Source of the DNA: Isoetes taiwanensis
Lineage: Eukaryota > Streptophyta > Lycopodiopsida > Isoetales > Isoetaceae
Length of the DNA stretch: 64,000 bases
Direction: 5' to 3'
NCBI GenBank assembly: GCA_021234155.1
Contig: JAJEKV010000014.1
Span: 7,457,563 to 7,521,562 of the forward strand
Every line of letters starts with the position of its first letter. Positions within the stretch are counted from its first letter, which is position 1. Of this stretch, positions 48,327 through 59,772 are shown piece by piece. A program made the position numbers and the translations under genes. The notes beneath the pieces were generated by a model, which was not told the origin of the DNA, did no database searches, and worked only from the letters and a program-made list of their open reading frames with translations.

Positions 48327-50113
48327 ATGCCATATTGTCTCGAGGAAGGGCCCCACATCGACGAGTAATGTCACAACTACGCCATCAACAAGTAGATAAC
48401 TTCATCGACTAGTCACATCAAGAGTTTCTAAAAGATGGGACTGTATATATCTCCTAGGAAGGGCAACTATCTCAAATATACTGACCCATAATAGTATCAG
48501 ATTTAGACTTCAAGCAAAGATGCTTTGAATAAGGAGGAGTTACAAGCCAGCAATGATGGGCTACTAAGGAATAGGAATATAACCAGACCGCAACCAACTT
48601 CTTCCTCGTCACCCCCAACACTTCAAAGCAGCTACATCAGCCTCGATAGCACCATCTCAAATCATGATGATCTTCCACCTTAGAGATTGAAGGTCAAACA
48701 CCAACAAGAAGAGGCATCAGGGGGGACCAAATACCAGCATTACTAACTGATCAGCCAAGATTATAGTCCCTGCACATGAATGCAAAAAGATTTCTCTCAG
48801 GAAGAGAAGTTGCACAGTTAGAAGTGGTAAAGCACTCAACATTGTCATCAACAGTATAAAAGCAGCATGCAACTGCCAAGATATAGAATCGAATCGACAA
48901 GGTCAATACAACAGTATCAATTCAGGAGTTAGAAGAATCATCCTCAAATCTTGTAACCTCCAAGCCAGATGAGTCAACATGAAAGATTCTAGAGAGAAGA
49001 GAACATTACCTTCAAGCTTTTGAGATGCGACACCAACACTCTAGATTGTCCACTACATCTCCAAGTCTACTAACATGGATACCTTTAATGAAGGAAGTCA
49101 ACATCAACATTGAGGACGCGAAAAGTCAGAATATATTCGACAGAAAGAGCAGGGCACATGAATCATTATACAACAACTTCTAGAAGATCAGATTTTTCAA
49201 CAAAATTGTGGATATCGTCTTGCTACCCCAATGACTAACGAGTACACCAGCTTTTAGCAAGCTAGAGGGGTTATCAAATAGTTGAATCTCTTAGAATTAT
49301 GCGTGATAACATCCATGATGGGATTGGGACGAAATTACAAGTAGATTTTGTCATTTCTTTTAGAAAGGATGGACCCAAGAATTGAGCAAAGCTTCAAGGA
49401 TTGGGAAGAAAAACGTAGGGAGTACTAAAACTATATACATTTGCTGACAGATATCCAACATATTAGAACCTCTTCGTGAGCTTGATCACCTCGCTAAGCA
49501 GGATTCAATAATAGGATAACCGTCGACCATGTGTATGACGAGTACCTCCACAATATAAGGAATAATCCGACCCAATGAAGAGAAGCAATCTAACAAGTTT
49601 GGCCAACTTCTTAGATGGCATCAATTCAAAGATGGGACTATTTCAAGAGGACAATAACTAAGAAGAGGGAGATCCTAGAGTATAGATTACATCTAAAACA
49701 GCCAGCTGTGGTAGAAGTGCAAGAATATCTTCAAACAACAAGGGCACATCAGAAGAGTCTAGTAGATAGACATAAAACTCCTCGACAGTTTGTGGGAGAT
49801 AAAGTTTGGCTCATGTAAAGGTCAAGCAAGCAAAGCTCTGCATCAGCAATTGTAGAAAACCGCTCCAAGATAAGCGGGGCCTTTTAAGATTGTCAAGCAA
49901 ATATGGAGCCAGTCATAAGCTTGACTCCCCCGCTCATCCAAAAAAGTTCACAAGGTCCACGTGAGCCTATTTAAGAGGCATAAGATGGAGCTCCAGATGT
50001 AACAAGTATCCGGCAAGCTATCCAGCAAGCAATGCAGCAGAGTGCATCGCAGCAAAAGAGTGAGGCTGAGAAAGCAATTGATAAGGTATTGAAGGACACC
50101 AAAAGAGAAGTGT
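48327..50113 (+). other. Decayed retroelement DNA with integrase-like end (copy 2)
   Basis: Nearly identical to 18,459-20,244. The 67-codon piece at 49,615-49,818 ends DRHKTPRQFVGDKVWLM, like the GDxVWL end of Ty3/gypsy integrases. Otherwise full of stops. Confidence 0.4.
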
Positions 50114-50350
50114 TCACAGGTGAGAACACAATAGGGGATGATCTTTGTAGCACGCCCCTCCGCCAAGGGATCGAACCTTGTAAGCCGTTAAGGCCCCTCG
50201 TGTGTGCATTGAAGTCTCAAGCAACATGACTCGCCCGATCGTTTTGTCTTTTTGTCGTATATCATCATATAGATCAACATAAGATTCAAGCCAATCTATA
50301 TCAGAGTGAGAAATACTTGCCCATAGTACAAAGCTTCTTGATTGATGCTT
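50114..50350 (-). pseudogene. LINE endonuclease fragment (copy 2)
   Basis: Counterpart of 20,245-20,475; the GDFNAHTG region is disrupted here by CTG-type changes. Confidence 0.65.
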
Positions 50351-50354
50351 TACA

Positions 50355-50385
50355 GGGTGAAAGCGTGTAGCTGGGGGACAGTTTT
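50355..50385 (+). repeat. Left terminal inverted repeat (copy 2)
   Basis: GGGTGAAAGCGTGTAGCTGG then GGGACAGTTTT; 29 of 31 bases pair with the right end. Confidence 0.92.
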
Positions 50386-50565
50386 GCGCTGGGCAAGCAC
50401 CCCCTAAGCACCATTTACAACCTTTTTTTTGAATACTTTTTTATTTTAGGTTCCCCCGTCATGCCCTTCACGTTCTTTTAAAGCGGCCGCTTCTTGGCGC
50501 CCTGCGACCCTAGCTAAATCGATCAGTAGCTACATCGATCAGTAGCTAGTAAGACGTACTTCGAC

Positions 50566-51923
50566 ATGATTCACCCGATGGCTATGATTCCGGCATCTTT
50601 TGGAAACCCTAGTTGCATTTCTGTGGATCAAACAACTGCATTTTGGACGCCCGAAAAGGTAGACCCTAAAGCTGTCTTGTTTCCTTTGATCTTTTTTGCA
50701 TTTTTTTGCCTTTATCCGGCTCATGCATGCTTCTTTTTGTAGGTCGAAATGAGGTTTGCAAGCACTATTGAGGAATTTCAGGTTTACAGATTGCTTCCAA
50801 ATGAAGGCAGAGATCCAGAAACTTTAACTTGGGCTGATTGCCCCACATCAGATTTTCTTAGTGTGTGGAATCGTGAAGTGAAAGACAATAAGATCAAGCT
50901 CCACCAGGTGAGGCCAGAATTTGCAGATGATTTGCATGATTTGGTACACAAGGTTTATCAGAAAGGCTTAAAAAATAAGGAAGCTAGGACAGTCTTTGCT
51001 AGAGCTTTTGCATGGCAGCATACTCCAATGGCACTTGCTCATCCTGCTAAATTTATAGTGAATTGGGCTAGATTTGCATGGAATAGAATGCAGCTTTCGC
51101 AGAGAAATACCCAAAAAAAAACTGATATGGAAGAAATAAATTTGAAGAATGTTGCTTTCGCTATTTCATCTTTAGAGGCAGACTTAAATGTCCTGAATGA
51201 TGCGCTTGCTTTATTAGAGCTTGAACTCAAAGAAAAGCAAACTGAATTGGTCAGTGTGAATGGAATTTTGCAAGGGTATGACCTTGCAGCTACATCAATT
51301 TCATTAGATATACGAGAAATTAAGAACGATCTACAAAGCTTGAAAGATATTTGCCCAGATGAAGATGCAGCTTTGAAGCAAAAATCTGATGAAGAATGTG
51401 CACTAGGTCTTTCCCTGCTCACCATTTTGAAGAAAAAACAGGAGGCAGACATTCGGCCAGATATAGAAGCACAGATAAGACGGCTAAGTGCATTAATTAC
51501 TTATAAGCAGGAAAAGCAAGATGATCTGAAAACCAAACTAGCAAACCTGCAACATTTGAGGTCTTCATTCCTTACCACCACATTGATCAGGCCTTCTCCC
51601 GGAAATTGGACCGTTGTTGTGATACAAGTGGATGTGTAGTTTGTGGCATGGCATTTAGTATCAATTTTGCCATGCATGTACAGCTCCAATGTGGACACAA
51701 GTTCCACTTATGGTGCTTCCAGAAGTGCATGCAGAACTTGCAATGTAATGTTTGCAACCTAGAGCTGCCAACAGACTTGTATTCGGAGCTGGGTTACGTA
51801 AATTTTGTACCTAACGTGGAGGATGAAGAAGATACTGAGACTGTGGCCACTAAAGGTACATGTAGTCATATTAACGATGAAGTTGTTGAAAATGACATTA
51901 AGGTCTTAGAGGATTACATATAG
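50566..51923 (+). CDS. RING-finger protein encoded in the DNA transposon (copy 2)
   Basis: Exon 1 50,566-50,658, GT-AG intron, exon 2 from 50,743. The frame is open for 296 codons from the Met at 50,749 to about 51,615, where one base appears missing: copy 1 has GTTGACGATAC and this copy GTTGTGATAC, and both are explained by an original GCTGAT. After that the frame continues with CVVCGMAF, CGHKFHLWCFQKC and CNVC (a C3H2C3 RING finger) and ends with an acidic tail at 51,923. Total about 420 residues. N-terminal 120 residues unrecognised; residues about 150-300 are a likely coiled coil. Probably an E3 ubiquitin ligase carried by the transposon; perhaps aids transposition or blocks host control (inference). 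Confidence 0.82.
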
Positions 51924-52290
51924 ATTTGGTTTCAAATGGTTCTAATGTAATTTTTTTTTTGTTAAGTGCCAAATATGCCATGTGGTCACTTTGAACATGC
52001 CTCCAGCGCTAGGACATGCCAACAGGGTAAGAATGCCATGTGGCGCGCCTCAATCATGCCACGTGGCTAGAAAATGACATTAAGGTCTTAGAGGATTACA
52101 TATAAATTTGACCACATGGTTGATTTGGTTTCAAATGGTTCTAATGTAATTTTTTTTTTGTTAAGTGCCAAATATGCCATGTGGTCACTTTGAACATGCC
52201 TCCAGCGCTAGGACATGCCAACAGGGTAAGAATGCCATGTGGCACGCCTCAATCATGCCACGTGGCTAGAAAATGACATTAAGGTCTTAG
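51893..52290 (+). repeat. ~185-bp direct duplication after the RING gene (copy 2)
   Basis: Two units beginning GACATTAAGGTCTTAGAGGA, each with a T run and GCCACGTGGC. Same as 22,014-22,420. Confidence 0.85.
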
Positions 52291-53308
52291 AAGCTATTTT
52301 TGTTCTACAAGCCCTACAAGGTAATTGCATGGATGAAAAGGATGTCTCTTAAACAGGACATTGTTTTCTACAAACTCGTGACCCTTTAACAAACAACAAA
52401 TCTTCACCGAACACACTTCCCTGAATCTCAAAGAACATGGTACCTATTCCCAAAGACCACCGATTAAAAAGGCCCCGCACTCACCGTGTAGTATTGCCAA
52501 ATGTACAAATATGATAGATATTACATATACAGACTACTGCGTAGACACAAGATTTTCGACTATCTACAGTGAGACCCAATGACCATAGGTGCTGCATAAG
52601 AAGTATCATTTGGATACAATTGCAACAAATGATCTCTACCAGGCTTTTCCTTTGCCTTCGCCTCATGATCTGCTTTCGTGCTAATTTTACATTTTAACAT
52701 TTAGGATCAATGAGAGGAGCAATGACCGAACTGTTCCTTTAATAAAATGATATGTTACAGAATAAATAGGCAGCACCTGTACAAGTACATGTACATGCAT
52801 GTAGTCTAACACTCCCCCTAAAACAATCTGTGGCACATTCATGTTCAGGTCATTCTGGCATTTAAAGATCATCCAGGGCTAATATCATGTCCTCATGGCC
52901 ACAATGCCACCATCGATGATGCACTTCCTGACCTGCAGATATAATTTTCAGCAACCTATTCAATGTAACCTGCACCTCTAAAAATATATGACTTCATTCC
53001 AACTGCCTTCTTCTTCCCAACCTTCTTCTTTCCAACTGCCTTTTTTCTCAAAGATTAAATTTGATCTATGGCTTTGTACGAGCTTTTAAACCTGGATATA
53101 TAATGACCATTAACATGGTCTGAGTGCACAACCAATGACCATAGCTGCTGCATAAGAAGTATTATCATTTGGATACAATTGCAACAAAATGACCGAACTG
53201 TTCCTTTAATAAAATGATATGTTACAGAATAAATAGGCAGCACCTGTACAAGTACATGTACATGCATGTACATGTCACACATATAGAATCAATAGTCTAA
53301 CACTCCTC

Positions 53309-53710
53309 CTAAAACAATCCGTGGCACATTTTCATGTTCAGGTCATTCTCATTTAATAAAACTTGCACCTGTGAAACAAGATACCTGCCAACTTCACCTG
53401 TGAAACAATCATCTGCATTTGCCTGCCAAAATAATATGAATGAATTACAAGAAATTGAAAAGCCAGAAATCACAACACGATCACTACAAACTGAACTACT
53501 TTTGGATTTGGAATTCCTTGCAATCGTCTTAGACTTCACGCGAATCGCCTTCTTCTTCCCAACCTTCTTCTTTCCAACTACCTTTTTTCTAGCTACTACC
53601 TTCTTCCGCACAGCATTTAGAATGTCCTCTCTTCTTTCAAGTGTCTTCTTTCTTGTCTTGGAACTGCCAAGGGCTAATGTCTCAGAATCCGGTGGTGGCA
53701 AGGAATCCAT
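53309..53710 (-). CDS. Lys-rich ORF downstream of the transposase gene
   Basis: 133 codons starting 8 bp after the transposase stop, in another frame. Contains Arg/Lys repeats (VARKKVVGKKKVGKKKAI) that look like nuclear localisation signals. It may be a separate small protein or the real C terminus of the transposase reached through a frameshift or splice. In copy 1 the frame is broken (23,480-23,820). Part of its 3' end overlaps a repeated block. Confidence 0.35.
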   Translation of the reverse strand: MDSLPPPDSETLALGSSKTRKKTLERREDILNAVRKKVVARKKVVGKKKVGKKKAIRVKSKTIARNSKSKSSSVCSDRVVISGFSISCNSFILFWQANADDCFTGEVGRYLVSQVQVLLNENDLNMKMCHGLF

Positions 53711-53717
53711 GATATGC

Positions 53718-56700
53718 TCATGTCTTTGCTAGAGGTAAATGGTACACATTATCTTCACCTAAATCAGCAAGTAACTCTCGTTTGCGAGATATTACGAGAT
53801 GTGAATAGCAATTCACATCGGCATATGGCTTAACATTTCATTATCTACCTTCGCCAATATACTTGTAGAACTTGCCTTGGGTTACAATGACCTCTTGTCT
53901 CTTTTGAATTTTGATCCCCACTCGATCCTTGAATGCTATTTCTACCATGTGCTTGGCGTGCATTTTACAATCGAGAAATCAACATTCTCTGCATTGTTGG
54001 CTTACGCATTAATGACAAAATTGTCTCCAACTTGTACAAGTTACGCTTTCCAATCGGTTATCTCCTTCATATTGCACATGAGTGGTGGTGTATCCTCCCC
54101 GCATTATCTCGGGCTTCAATTCAGAATATGTATAACGTTTCAATCTCTTTATGTGCTTGCACCTATTCCATAATCCCATCCAGCAGCCTAGTACAAAAGC
54201 AAGATAGAGGTCTGTGGGCCACCATGGTAGGTCTGTTTTGGCAGATTGGCCTCGATGGTATGAATGTTTTTGTGCCCTTCAAGGTGTCACGGTCATATGT
54301 CACTTCCCTGCACACCTCACCTAACTTTATGAGCCAAAATACCCTGTGCAGGACATTGATCACAATTAGTAAAACGCACACACATACAAGCATGTTTGTG
54401 AAGTCCTAGAATTTGATCATACCTAATGATTAAAGTGTCTTTGACACCTCTTTTCACTTGGAAATACCAATTCAAGAATTGTACAACATCCTCAGCATTC
54501 CTTAGAGCGTCTTGCCGTCCCTCTTTAACATTTCACTTGTAAGTATCCTCTTTATGACGGCACCAAAGACCGTCATGCTCTCCCTTGCCATGGCAAGATG
54601 CAAAGAAATTCCACGAAATCTTTATTGCATTAGATTGATAAAATCTTCCTAAGTGATAGAAGGCTCTGGAGGACTTGAATTACAACAAGCAACCATCGGA
54701 CCAAAATACATGATTTGAATAGCATATACCTTTTTCCTTCAAGTAGTTGGCATGCTTCGGAGGTGTTGTTGTGCGAATAAGCTATCATGCTTTCGATCAT
54801 CCGATATGTAGAAGTGGGTCTCTTTCACCAACTTACGATCGCCAATTAGAAGGTTTGGAGTCTCGACTTTCTTGGCATGTCGTAAGTAATGTGCACTAGT
54901 ATAGAACATTGATCATTCCTCCAATGCATTGTCCGGATTTCCTGCTGAATTTTGAACGTATAGTTTTCCGCAAAAGTCTATAACGGATACAACAAATATC
55001 CTTTGGGAATGTTTGCAAACATTCCTTAAAACCGGGGTCCGCCGCCACCTTGCCGGGTATAGTTATGGGGAATGAATTGTTTGATAACCGCATCAAGATG
55101 CTCCATAAATTCATGTAATGATGTGCTCTTGTAAGCCAACTTCATAACATCCTTCGTGGTGACTCTTGGCTTCCCCCTTTGCTTGTATCCTTTACATAGG
55201 TTTTCGTTTGTGCGCAATATAAGAGCAAATTTGATGTCAAAGATATTACCTTGGAAAAGCAACATTTACTCTTATTTATCCTAAACTTATCCCTGGCCAT
55301 AATTTACTTGCCTACCCTATATGCATGTCTTATCCCTATGCAGGCCATAATTTACTTGGCTACCCGGTATGCATGTCTTATCCCTATCCTGTGTAGCAAC
55401 ACTTACAGCAGCAACCCCTATCAATACTTAAGCACATGCAACACTTACAGCAGCAACCCCATCAATACTTAGGCACATGCAACCTTATAAGATCAAATAA
55501 CCTACACGAACTAGCTAAAGATAAACCACCACAAGATAAATTAAACCACCACAAGATAAATTAGCTAAATTTAAACCACCACAAGATAAATTAAATCATC
55601 TCTTCATGGCTAATCTAAACCATATCAAATAAAAGTCATAATCAAATTAAGGTAATCAATGCATGCAACTAATGGAATGCTAACCTTCTCGAAGTTCTTC
55701 CAATCAAGCTTAATTGACTTGCGCTTCTCTTTGGGACATCTTTGGAATGATTTCAGACCACAAGCATTGCAGTCCATGGTCAAACAAGTAGACTTATACC
55801 AATCTGCGGTTTCATCCTTAGGACACACCATAGTTTTCCACATTTCACTTACACTATTGAAAGTATGATTGCTCGCTGCACATATTGGGCCTGGACCACA
55901 GACATTACATTTGCATGTACACCTGGAACCATGGGTGTTAGAATCTTGTCTTAGCTTGTTGATTGCCTGCCTAACAAATTCCATTCTCATGTGGTATATG
56001 CAGCAACATGTTTCCCTCTCTTTAAGCCTTTTCACAAACTTGGGCTTCAAAGTCTCAAACAACCTGAGACCTATTTTCATCTCTGGATATTGATGCTTAA
56101 ATTTCTTATAAAATGTGACCTGAAATGTAATAAACAATATAAGAATGAGAGAAGCTTTTTATTGTGAAAACAAGGAAGCAATTACATACCTGACTCTCTT
56201 CCAAGTAATGAAGTGGCTGCAGGTTATACGGCTTAGCAATCTTATCACCGTTATTATTCCTTCTCAATTTCATAACCTGCCTTTTATTTGGACAGGCCCT
56301 AGTTTGAAATCCAAAAGTTGTATACCTTTTCGCGATCTTCATCCAGATAGCCGATCGATCTGCATTTCCTTTTGAACATAGACCACGGGCCTCCAAATTC
56401 AGTAAACTTTTCTCTGTCCAATGCGGCATACACCGCCTTTCTCCTCATGTTCAAAACCTTTGCAACATTTGTCCGGTTGGTAGATCCATTAATGACCATC
56501 ATCAAGGTGGATGCCCGTGCTTGATTGATGTCCCGTGGTCCTAGCACGTTTACTAGCTTGAAGAGTCTCCTTCATATTCTCAACAACATGTTGATATACT
56601 TGTAATTTCTCGTTTCCAATGATCCCAAACTCATGTAGGTGTTTTTTGCTCCGGATATGATTTCTTTTCTATCGCCAGGATGTATCTTGAGGCATACATT

Positions 56701-57147
56701 GTTGATGTGATCTACAATGTTTTTAGCATGCTTTTGTTTTACGCCTAGTGGTCATTTGTCCTTGGTCTTGTATGCGCTTCTCTTCGCTTCTCTGGGTAAC
56801 TTTTCAAATTCCCTCTTCCTCTTTCTCTGCAACTTTCTTTTAGCAGATAAAATCCTTCTGCATGCAGTATTAGGAGAAATGCAATTGCAAACTTTCTTGC
56901 ACTCAACCAAGCATACCTCAGGATTTCCAGGAACCTTCTCATCAGAAATTGGAGATAAGACCACCTCAGACACTGCATTGATGGAATTTCGAAATTGCAT
57001 GCCATTGCAACAATCTTCCTCTTCCTCCACGTTAAAATTTGGAATTCTATCTTGGATGTCAATTCCCAAACTGGAAGCAAGTTGTTCTGGATCCTGGCCT
57101 CCAAATCGAGATGCAAATTCAGCAGCATAGCTTGCAACCAGATCCAT
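53718..57147 (-). CDS. Transposase-like protein of the DNA transposon (copy 2)
   Basis: First recognised Met at 57,147, just inside an exon with acceptor TTTCAG. Exon order: 57,147-56,75x (MDLVASYAAEFASRFGG, an acidic run, then RKLQRKRKREFEKLPREAKR); a middle exon to 56,190 ending LHYLEESQ; a 70-bp GT-AG intron (56,120-56,189); exon 56,119-55,685 (VTFYKKFKHQYPEMK, ETCCCIYHMRMEF, and Cys pairs CTCKCNVCGPGPIC); an intron with tandem repeats; exon from about 55,250 (RGKPRVTTKDVMKL). Then IQQEIRTMHWRNDQCSILVH near 54,940, WSDGC near 54,710, SCHGKGEHDG near 54,590, and an end at 53,718. Motif order VxDFxENY, HW, SDGxxxQFK, HGKGxxDG matches a transposase family from animals. The C-terminal third is better in copy 1. 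Confidence 0.75.
55262..55590. repeat. Tandem repeat arrays in transposase-gene intron (copy 2)
   Basis: Same three arrays as 25,380-25,705. Confidence 0.85.
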
Positions 57148-57418
57148 ACAATTTCTGAAATGAAAAAATGAAAAAACCAAGAATTGTCCATTTCGAAAGG
57201 GAGACGGTAGAATCGGGCAGAGCGGGAGAACTAGCATCTGAAGTTGGATCGATGACATGGCCAACTAACTTCCTAAATTGGAGAGGATTTGAAGCTCTCT
57301 CCTGCGCGGGCTTTCCATGAGAAATATGAACAGCACGTCAAACCCTAGTTCTTGAAGGGCCGAAAATTTTCATGGGAAAGTACTAAGCACCCCCAAAGCA
57401 CCAAATGTCGTGGACATA

Positions 57419-57449
57419 AAAAGTGTCCCCCAGGTACACGCTTTCACCC
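57419..57449 (-). repeat. Right terminal inverted repeat (copy 2)
   Basis: Ends CAGGTACACGCTTTCACCC, followed by TACA. Confidence 0.92.
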
Positions 57450-58617
57450 TACATTCTAAACCAAAAAAAAATAAAAAATAATGCTGCTTAGAATCCAGCA
57501 TGAAGAAGGTCTGGCGCTTCCAAATTTTTAAGTAGCATTCTTTATAGAAGATCAGCCCCCATGGAAATGTTTAGTATGCTTGGGTAATCCGACCATGTTT
57601 ATTATAACCTTTGAAGGATCCTTGTACACTATAAGATGCTTCTGCAACTTCAGCTGCATTTTCAATAACAAAGGTTAGATATCTTGAGATCTGGAGTTCA
57701 ACCTCTCAGGATCTATTGACATCAAAGTGTTTCAATGTACAAGGATTTCACATCGATGTTGTATTTATTAAAATTGTGGTCGGTAGGCGCAACTATATTG
57801 CAGCTTGCATCCTCTCTTATTTTTCAGTTCACAAGATCATTCAAGCAAGGCAAAAATGAGAACAACTTTTATGTTTGGGAAGTAGCTCTCTTTCAACGAC
57901 ACAAGGGCAATTCATAGTCCCCGGGCACCTTGTTTTTTTTTTTCCTTTTCTTTTTAATGCCATTGAGGTAGTTCGACAATGTACCTATGGTCAGCTGTGC
58001 TGAATGAAAAGCCTATTTATCACCCAGTTTGTATCTGTAACTTGCGAATCTAGCCTGAGAATGCTTGGCCCTTAACAATAGAAACTAAAATAGCTTGGGG
58101 TGCCAAGTATGAGATAAGAGAATCTTTGGTTATTAATGATAGAATTTAAGACAACTTGGTGCAGGTTATTCCTCTTAAGGAAATGTAAAGACTGGTTAAT
58201 GAGTGCAGGAAATCAGCAAGAAATGTTTCTTTGGCATACGTATTGTTGTTACATAGATATCACTCTTGCGTACATCAAATCTGAAGATTTGTTGTTGTGA
58301 GATCCAAACATATAACTTGGTTAATTTTTTTCATTCATTATTTTTCCTCAAATAAACGAGTCAGAATGGTTTGATAGAATCATGACAATATGCATACTAG
58401 GGTTCCAACTTAGTGCTTAAGAGCTTCACATCCATGTCAATGGATGTGCTTATAATGCTTTTCTAGAACTTCAAAATAACTACCAAGATGCAATACTATT
58501 GATGGATGCTATAAGAGTCTTATGGTGCATGATGGTGCTATAAGAGTCTTAAAACTGCGCAAGATGTGAAAGCGATTTAGTTCATATAACACCATCTAGA
58601 CAAAAATGCTTTGGCGT
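57450..58617. other. Non-coding DNA to the end of duplicated unit 2
   Basis: Counterpart of 27,558-28,716; no supported gene. Confidence 0.5.
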
Positions 58618-59772
58618 GCGACACTGCAAAAATAGACAGACATAGATCGAATGTCTACCAGGCAGGTAGAGGTAAGGTAAGGCTAAAAGGGCCAAACCTG
58701 TTTTTCGCGGAAGACCTTCTAATCCTGGTATAATTTCTAGATTGATGGCATCCAGAACGTACGATTCTCAGTCAACCCAGGAGCGTGGCAACTCTCTGAT
58801 CTGATCACATCGTATTCCATCCATCTGACTTTGGCATGCCAATAAACACACGTTTGTAGCTGTGGATGTTTTTTGTTCTGTCCAATGATATATACTCAAT
58901 TTTGGTTTGATTTGCCAGTGTTTATTTGGAGTTTTTGGCTGGTCTTTGACTACTGGGCTTTTCAAGCCTGTCCCTTAGTAACAGGACTGTGAGTAGGATG
59001 GTGGCGGGTTTGATTTGCTATTTTGAAGGATAAAAGTTCATGAACATACAAAGAATGGCAAAGGATCCTTATACCTTTTGAGAGCTGTAGCAGCTCAATA
59101 AAATTTGACATTTTTGTGCCCTAGAGTGCTTAACCGTATGAAATTTCAATAGCTTTACTGTATTAGATGGTAAACTTAATATTTATGTGTACTTCAAAAG
59201 CATTTTCAAGCCACATTTTAAATGCTCGTTTGGTTCACCCAAGGCTCATGCTGATGTGAGCCGAGGACGCGGTCAGAATAATGCATTTTGTCCTGTTGTT
59301 GGGCCTGTATACCCAAAATGCTGTTCCAGTCGCGCTCTCTCATGATCTATGGTATTCTTTGAGGTTCTATTTGAATGATATGGAGAGAAAAATAAACTAG
59401 TACTTGTAGTATACAAACTGCTTTCCTGTTCCACGGCACTAAGTTTGATTTTTAAAGAAGACCATCTGCATTCTCCATTGTGGGCCAAAGATCTTGACAA
59501 CTTTCATCCTGAGCACGCAAGTTGGAATTAAGTTGCTTTGCTATCATGTTCATCATGGAGGTTTTGACTGTATGCTTTTGTGATTTCAGGCACCAGTCAG
59601 TCTTTAAAGCTATTTGCCAGTTGATGTATGATGGGCAGAAGTTCACGACTTGAAACACACAGCTTGGCGGGTTTGTTTTGGTGTGTGCTTGCCGCATAGA
59701 TAACATCCACATGTGGTAGTGGAATCAGGCCTTTAATACAAGTTCAAGTGTCACCTAATAGAACAAAGCAGT
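58618..59772. other. Unique DNA upstream of the ERMP1-type gene
   Basis: Single-copy in the window. Presumably holds the promoter and 5' UTR of the gene starting at 59,773; I see no clear TATA box close to the start and no other gene. Confidence 0.5.

Larger units (their letters stand above)
50355..57449. mobile_element. Two-gene TIR DNA transposon, 7.1 kb (copy 2, cleaner)
   Basis: Ends GGGTGAAAGCGTGTA(G/C)CTGG, 31-bp TIRs with two mismatches, TACA target duplication at 50,351-50,354 and 57,450-57,453. It interrupts a LINE remnant on the left. Carries the RING gene (+) and the transposase-like gene (-). Length 7,095 bp. No helicase, nuclease or other extra ORF seen. Confidence 0.9.
28717..58617 (+). 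repeat. Second unit of a ~29.9-kb direct tandem duplication
   Basis: From 29,875 (AAGCTT, equal to base 1) onward, sequence matches the window start in order and orientation up to 58,617, where copy 1 and copy 2 diverge right after TGCTTTGGCGT. Unit length is 29,901; the offset is 29,874 at the left and 29,901 at the right. Copy 1 therefore starts about 1.16 kb left of the window. All elements, nested insertions and target duplications are shared, so the duplication is younger than all of them. An assembly redundancy would look the same. Confidence 0.93.

Noticed and set aside
53334-53732. 132-codon plus-strand frame
   Set aside because: It is the complement of the Lys-rich minus-strand ORF (53,309-53,710); its Phe runs reflect AAG/AAA codons on the other strand.
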